Positions 34,041-37,354 of a stretch of DNA of 37,354 bases are shown in pieces (the stretch's first letter is position 1; every line of letters starts with the position of its first letter). The position numbers and the translations under genes were made by a program. The notes under the pieces were generated by a model that did not search any database, was not told the origin of the DNA, and worked only from the letters and a program-made list of their open reading frames with translations. The stretch covers positions 1 through 37,354 of the forward strand of contig CAJJMF010000002.1 of assembly GCA_905192805.1 (NCBI GenBank), in the 5' to 3' direction. The stretch is from an uncultured Sutterella sp. (GTDB lineage: Bacteria > Pseudomonadota > Gammaproteobacteria > Burkholderiales > Burkholderiaceae_F).

Positions 34041-34802
34041 ATGGACTTGATTATTGAAAAAAATTACGGCGTACTGCATCTGACGTTCAACCGTCACCAA
34101 AAGCGCAACGCCCTCAGTATCGCCCTGTGCAATTCCCTACGCGAAGCGCTTGAGTCAGCTAAGGATGACCCTTCGATTCGTGTTGTTCAGATCGATAGTG
34201 AACAAGAGGTGTTTTGTGCTGGCGCTGACATGGAAGAAATGTTGAAGATGCCGGAGGCATTAAATCAAGCCCTCGACGGGCTGTTTCGCACGCTGTTGCA
34301 CTTCACCAAACCCATTGTGGCATCGGTCAAAGGCCCCTGTGTGGGTGAGGGCTTAGCCTTATTGTTATTTGCTGACATGGTCTATGCCAGCAAAGAAGCC
34401 GTCTTCTCCTATCCAGCCACTGCCTTAGCCCGTACTCAACGCTTTGGGATTGCCCACTGGTATGGTCGCAGCCCACAACCGAAGTTGTTAGCGCAAAAAA
34501 TTTTACTGGCTGAGCCTATTTCTGCCTTTGAAGCCGAGTCCTTGGGACTCGTGACGCAAGTCTTTGAGTTGGATGACTTAGCCGTTGCGGTTGCCAATAA
34601 ACTCGCCCGCTTGGTGGTCCTTCCCCCCAATGCCGTGCAAGCGACCCGCGAAGCCCTGTTGCGCGACTTCATTCGTGGCGTTGAACAGGATTGGGAGCGC
34701 GATCAAGCTATCTATAACGAACAGGCCGCCTCCGCGGAAGCCGACGAAGCGCTCAACGCCTTTATGGAAGGCCGTAAACCGGTCTTTGCCCCAGAATCCT
34801 AA
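34041..34802 (+). CDS. Enoyl-CoA hydratase/isomerase (crotonase) family protein
   Basis: A 253-residue crotonase-fold protein; cytoplasmic. The two oxyanion-hole segments are present: CAGADMEEM (about residues 59-67) and VKGPCVGEGLALLLFADMVYAS (about 96-117). The two catalytic glutamates of enoyl-CoA hydratase are not evident: the regions read FSYPATALA and FGIAHWYG rather than the usual PE..LG and GAGGTQ. Simple hydratase activity is therefore doubtful, and an isomerase, hydrolase or other crotonase reaction is as likely. It is probably co-transcribed with the Pat-like gene. Its stop lies 12 bases from the NtrC boxes of the next unit. Confidence 0.8.
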   Translation: MDLIIEKNYGVLHLTFNRHQKRNALSIALCNSLREALESAKDDPSIRVVQIDSEQEVFCAGADMEEMLKMPEALNQALDGLFRTLLHFTKPIVASVKGPCVGEGLALLLFADMVYASKEAVFSYPATALARTQRFGIAHWYGRSPQPKLLAQKILLAEPISAFEAESLGLVTQVFELDDLAVAVANKLARLVVLPPNAVQATREALLRDFIRGVEQDWERDQAIYNEQAASAEADEALNAFMEGRKPVFAPES

Positions 34803-34814
34803 TTTCATTTGAAA

Positions 34815-34831
34815 TGCACCAAACGGGTGCA
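34815..34831. promoter_or_regulatory. NtrC-binding site 1 (upstream enhancer)
   Basis: TGCACC-N5-GGTGCA matches the NtrC consensus dyad exactly. Its centre at 34823 is about 150 bases before the predicted sigma-54 start, a normal enhancer distance. Confidence 0.85.
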
Positions 34832-34832
34832 A

Positions 34833-34849
34833 TGCACCCATTTGGTGCA
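34833..34849. promoter_or_regulatory. NtrC-binding site 2 (upstream enhancer)
   Basis: A second exact TGCACC-N5-GGTGCA dyad, centred 18 bases from the first and about 132 bases before the predicted start. As RNA the two sites together could also fold into one long hairpin (34812-34852) at the end of the crotonase transcript. Confidence 0.85.
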
Positions 34850-34864
34850 TTTGTATTCTCTTGC

Positions 34865-34898
34865 GACCATGCACCTTCTTGGAGCATGGTCTTTTTTT
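34865..34898 (+). terminator. Intrinsic terminator for the Pat-like/crotonase unit
   Basis: A perfect 8-bp stem GACCATGC/GCATGGTC around an 11-base loop, followed by seven T. It lies between the NtrC enhancer and the sigma-54 promoter, insulating gltI from upstream transcription. Confidence 0.9.
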
Positions 34899-34945
34899 AT
34901 GCTCTTAACCCTTGAAAACAATCACTTTTACGACAGGAAAAAGTT

Positions 34946-34962
34946 TTGGCACGCTTCTTGCT
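34946..34962 (+). promoter_or_regulatory. Sigma-54 (RpoN) promoter of gltI
   Basis: TTGGCACG-CTTC-TTGCT fits the sigma-54 consensus YTGGCACG-N4-TTGCW at every fixed position, with GG (34948-34949) and GC (34960-34961) exactly 10 bases apart. Transcription would start near 34973, 63 bases before the gltI ATG. Confidence 0.92.
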
Positions 34963-35035
34963 TATAAGTAAATAACACCTCGACTATTGTTCCTGATGAG
35001 GTCGCACACCAATAACTTACCCAAGGAGAATGATC

Positions 35036-35932
35036 ATGAAATTGTCTCGAATTGCCACTGCGTTCTTGCTTGCCGCAACGCTTGCTAGCACCGCCGCCAG
35101 TGCTGCGGATTTAACGGGCACCTTAAAGAAAATCAAAGACTCGGGCACAATGACGCTCGGCTATCGTGAAGCTTCGGTTCCTTTCTCCTACTTACAGGCT
35201 GACGGCACCCCCACGGGGTATGGTTACGAAGTTTGCAACGCCATTGCCGATGCCGTGAAAAAAGAATTAAACATGCCCGACCTGAAAGTGGTCTATCAGC
35301 CGGTCACGTCCGCCAACCGTATTCCGTTAATCCAGAACGGTACGGTGGATATTGAATGCGGCTCGACCACGAACTCCAAGAAACGTCAGGAACAGGCCTC
35401 CTTTGGGACGAACTATTTTGGCATTCAGGTCACCGCTGCCGTCTGGAAAGACGGTCCAGTAAAGACGTTGAAGGACTTGGATGGTAAAAATGTGGCGGTG
35501 ACCTCGGGTACAACCTCGGTCGAACTCTTGGGACGCTTTGAGAAAGAAAATGGTATCAAGTTGCGCCTCTTGAAGACCAAGGACTTTGCAGAAGCCATGA
35601 AGTTGGTTGCCAATAAACGTGCCGACGCCTTTGTGATTGACGACGTGCTCTTAGCTGGTCAGATTTCCACGTTACCGAATCCGGGCGACTTCACCATCAT
35701 CGATGAGTCCCTGTCGACTGAACCTTATGCACCGATGTTCCGCAAAGACGATACAGCCTTTAAAGCCTTGGTGGACAAAACTATCACGGGCATGATTAAA
35801 GACGGTTCGTTGGCTAAGCTCTATTCGAAGTGGTTTGAACAGCCCATTCCTCCGAAGAATGTGAACCTGAACTTCCCGATGAATAAGGTCACCAAGGAAC
35901 TTTTTGCTAATCCCAATAGCGACGGTATTTAA
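35036..35932 (+). CDS. gltI: Glutamate/aspartate-type ABC transporter substrate-binding protein
   Basis: Periplasmic amino-acid receptor feeding the GltJK permease. The 298-residue precursor has a clear signal peptide (MKLSRIATAFLLAATLASTAASA before ADLTG). The family-3 solute-binding domain has MTLGYREASVPFSYLQADGTPTGYGYEVCNAIADAV, IPLIQNGTVDIECGSTTNSKKR (the acidic-amino-acid binding segment of GltI), VAVTSGTTSVELL and FVIDDVLLAG. The ATG at 35036 is preferred over one at 35030 because AAGGAG lies 7 bases upstream. Expression should be NtrC- and RpoN-dependent. A strong hairpin after the stop would let it be made in excess over the permeases. Glutamate and aspartate are the likely ligands. 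Confidence 0.92.
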   Translation: MKLSRIATAFLLAATLASTAASAADLTGTLKKIKDSGTMTLGYREASVPFSYLQADGTPTGYGYEVCNAIADAVKKELNMPDLKVVYQPVTSANRIPLIQNGTVDIECGSTTNSKKRQEQASFGTNYFGIQVTAAVWKDGPVKTLKDLDGKNVAVTSGTTSVELLGRFEKENGIKLRLLKTKDFAEAMKLVANKRADAFVIDDVLLAGQISTLPNPGDFTIIDESLSTEPYAPMFRKDDTAFKALVDKTITGMIKDGSLAKLYSKWFEQPIPPKNVNLNFPMNKVTKELFANPNSDGI

Positions 35933-35943
35933 TTCGTTTTTTA

Positions 35944-35995
35944 CCCCGAGCGTCTGGCTAGCAAATTAACGGCGCTCGGGGCTTCTTTCTTTTTA
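35944..35995 (+). terminator. Partial terminator between gltI and gltJ
   Basis: The 9-bp arms CCCCGAGCG and CGCTCGGGG enclose a 20-base loop and are followed by CTTCTTTCTTTTT. This is typical of binding-protein genes made in excess over their permeases. Confidence 0.8.
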
Positions 35996-36023
35996 TACGT
36001 TTTATACACAATCAGAATACCTC

Positions 36024-36054
36024 GAGCGTGGGGTAGCCCCATTACCCTACGCTC
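36024..36054 (+). repeat. Hairpin just before the gltJ ribosome-binding site
   Basis: A 12-pair stem (GAGCGTGGGGTA with TACCCTACGCTC, one G-U) around a seven-base loop, with no T tract. It may protect the processed downstream mRNA or tune gltJ translation. Confidence 0.6.
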
Positions 36055-36073
36055 ATCAAGAGGAGCTCAAACT

Positions 36074-36808
36074 ATGTCTTTAAATATGTCATTGGACGTG
36101 TTGTTCGAGACGTCAAGCTTGTACGACGCGCCCTGGTGGATCTATATCGCTAATGGTGCTGGATGGACCATTGGCCTTGCCCTGTCAGCTTTTGCCTTGG
36201 CCCTACTCGTCGGGACCGTCATTGGTACTTTGCGCACCGTAGAGAACAAAGCAGTGCGCTTATTCTGCGAGGCTTGGATTGAGCTTTTCCGTAACATCCC
36301 TCTGATTGTCCAAATTTTTATCTGGTACTTTGTCGTTCCCGAACTGATTCCGGCTTACAAAGACTGGATTATTTCCGTCGATCCTATCTATAGCCAGTAT
36401 TTGTCTGCCTTACTCTGTTTAGGTCTTTTCACGTCCTCGCGTGTGGCAGAACAGGTTCGTGCAGGGATCATGAGTCTTCCCAAGGGACTCTCCAATGCCT
36501 CGAAAGCCTTAGGATTTACCGCTGTGCAACGCTATCGCTATATCATCTTACCGATGGCGTTTCGCTTAGTGCTTCCTCCGTTAACGAGTGAAGCCATGAA
36601 CCTCATCAAAAACACCGCCGTTGCCATTACGATTGGTTTGCCGGAACTCACCATGCGTGCCAACGAGATGGGCGAAGACACCTTCCAGTTTTTTGCGGCG
36701 TACGTCTGGGCCACTGTGCTCTATATCACCATTGCACTCATCGCCAACCGTCTGATGGGTTGGTTAGAACGTCGTAGTGCGATTCCTGGTTTTATCGTTG
36801 CCAAATAA
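36074..36808 (+). CDS. gltJ: Glutamate/aspartate ABC transporter permease
   Basis: Inner-membrane subunit of the importer. The 244-residue protein has about five membrane helices and the polar-amino-acid permease signatures ELFRNIPLIVQIFIWYFVVPEL and, for the ATPase-contacting EAA loop, EQVRAGIMSLPKGLSNASKALGFTAVQRYRYIILPMAFRLVLPPLTSE. The conserved NLIKNTAVAITIGLPEL helix follows. The sequence FFIWYFVVPE-type motif and the 36-residue N-terminal stretch fit GltJ better than GltK. GAGGAG lies 8 bases before the ATG. Its stop overlaps the AAGGAG ribosome-binding site of gltK. Confidence 0.92.
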   Translation: MSLNMSLDVLFETSSLYDAPWWIYIANGAGWTIGLALSAFALALLVGTVIGTLRTVENKAVRLFCEAWIELFRNIPLIVQIFIWYFVVPELIPAYKDWIISVDPIYSQYLSALLCLGLFTSSRVAEQVRAGIMSLPKGLSNASKALGFTAVQRYRYIILPMAFRLVLPPLTSEAMNLIKNTAVAITIGLPELTMRANEMGEDTFQFFAAYVWATVLYITIALIANRLMGWLERRSAIPGFIVAK

Positions 36809-36818
36809 GGAGCCCATG

Positions 36819-37354
36819 ATGGATTTTTCGTCGATTACTCATAGCTGGAGCTATATTCTCGATGGCGCAGCCTACACCCTAGAGTTAACCGCCATTACAG
36901 CCGTCGGTGGACTTTTTTTAGGGACGCTCTTAGCACTCTGCCGCCTGTCAAACCGTCCGTGTTTGGCTGTGCCAGCGCGACTTTATGTCAATTTAATGCG
37001 TGCGGTACCCTTAGTACTGGTGCTTTTCTGGTACTTCCTGTTGATGCCGGAAGTATTGCGACTGATCTTTAACCTCGATCGTCCCGTCCAAATTGGAGCC
37101 GACGCGACCGCTATTATCACGTTTGTATTGTTTGAAGCGGCCTACTTCTCTGAAATCATGCGTGCGGGGATTCAGTCCATCAAAAAGGGACAGATTTGGG
37201 CTGCCTATGGGTTGGGGCTTACCTACGGTCAAACCATGAGATACATTGTTTTGCCACAAGCCATCCGACATATGTTGCCAGTTCTCTTGACGCAGACTAT
37301 CATTTTGTTTCAGGATACTAGTCTGGTCTATGTGATCAGTGGCAATGACTTCAT
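36819..37354 (+). CDS. gltK: Glutamate/aspartate ABC transporter permease, 3' end cut off by the window
   Basis: Second permease of the importer. The frame is open to the last base, giving 178 residues that begin MDFSSITHSWSYILDG. It has YTLELTAITAVGGLFLGTLLALC as the first helix, NLMRAVPLVLVLFWYFLLMP, an EAA loop (AYFSEIMRAGIQSIKKGQIWAAYGLGLTYGQTMRYIVLPQAIR) and the helix LLTQTIILFQDTSLVYVIS, in the GltK order; about 45 residues are missing. Two adjacent ATGs exist (36816 and 36819); I take the second, 6 bases after AAGGAG. An ATPase gene (gltL) would be expected just beyond the window. Confidence 0.9.
   Translation, partial: MDFSSITHSWSYILDGAAYTLELTAITAVGGLFLGTLLALCRLSNRPCLAVPARLYVNLMRAVPLVLVLFWYFLLMPEVLRLIFNLDRPVQIGADATAIITFVLFEAAYFSEIMRAGIQSIKKGQIWAAYGLGLTYGQTMRYIVLPQAIRHMLPVLLTQTIILFQDTSLVYVISGNDF

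Noticed and set aside
1..37354. CRISPR array, insertion sequence, prophage, tRNA or rRNA
   Set aside because: I read for regularly spaced repeats, transposase motifs, terminal inverted repeats and cloverleaf or T-arm patterns and saw none.

Overview
The window looks like the chromosome of a betaproteobacterium of the order Burkholderiales. The uvrA / MFS transporter / ssb block, the fmdB / DUF502 / aspS block, the stand-alone heptose-1-phosphate adenylyltransferase and a short conserved ORF that I associate with Burkholderiales all point there. The periplasmic flavoprotein reductase with its own TtrSR-like two-component system would suit an anaerobic, Sutterella-like gut member. That finer placement is inference, because no rRNA or other decisive marker is present. 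I see no insertion sequence, prophage, CRISPR array, tRNA or rRNA.

Layout. 1-1967 (+): the end of an ADP-heptose cluster (hldD, gmhB, rfaE2), converging on galU (-) over a shared terminator. 3074-5213: apaH (+), then plsC and ruvX (-). 5343-7798 (+): a tightly coupled operon of a YbaK-type tRNA-editing protein, two DUF2721 membrane paralogues and galE. 7850-8010: a gene-free stretch with several same-strand DnaA boxes, next to the 3' end of uvrA. 8024-12716: uvrA (-), an MFS transporter and ssb (+). 12786-17422 (-): a complete tripartite efflux system (outer-membrane lipoprotein, MacA-like adaptor, MacB-like ATPase and permease). A divergent OmpR-type regulator without a phospho-acceptor Asp faces it. 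18538-23582 (-): a HisN-like phosphatase, a sensor kinase with a PhnD-like periplasmic domain, a FixJ/TtrR-type regulator and a secreted FAD reductase, with a perfect 18-bp palindrome in front of the reductase gene. 23764-29061 (+): an EF-G-like GTPase, an FmdB zinc ribbon, a DUF502 membrane protein and aspS. 29164-31184 (-): mtnA, a class II aldolase and a small conserved ORF, which look like a 5'-deoxynucleoside salvage module. 31432-34802 (+): a Pat-like acyl-CoA-synthetase/GNAT fusion and a crotonase. 34815-37354 (+): a glutamate/aspartate-type ABC importer (gltI, gltJ, partial gltK) behind two perfect NtrC boxes and a consensus sigma-54 promoter.

How the parts work together. The envelope genes (heptose, galU, galE, plsC) supply precursors for LPS and phospholipid. 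The importer is very probably switched on by nitrogen limitation through NtrC and RpoN. The sensor/regulator/reductase set looks like a substrate-induced anaerobic respiratory module whose electron acceptor cannot be read from the sequence; it is the best candidate here for an undescribed system. The mtnA/aldolase pair would recycle methylthioribose or 5-deoxyribose phosphate through the DHAP shunt.
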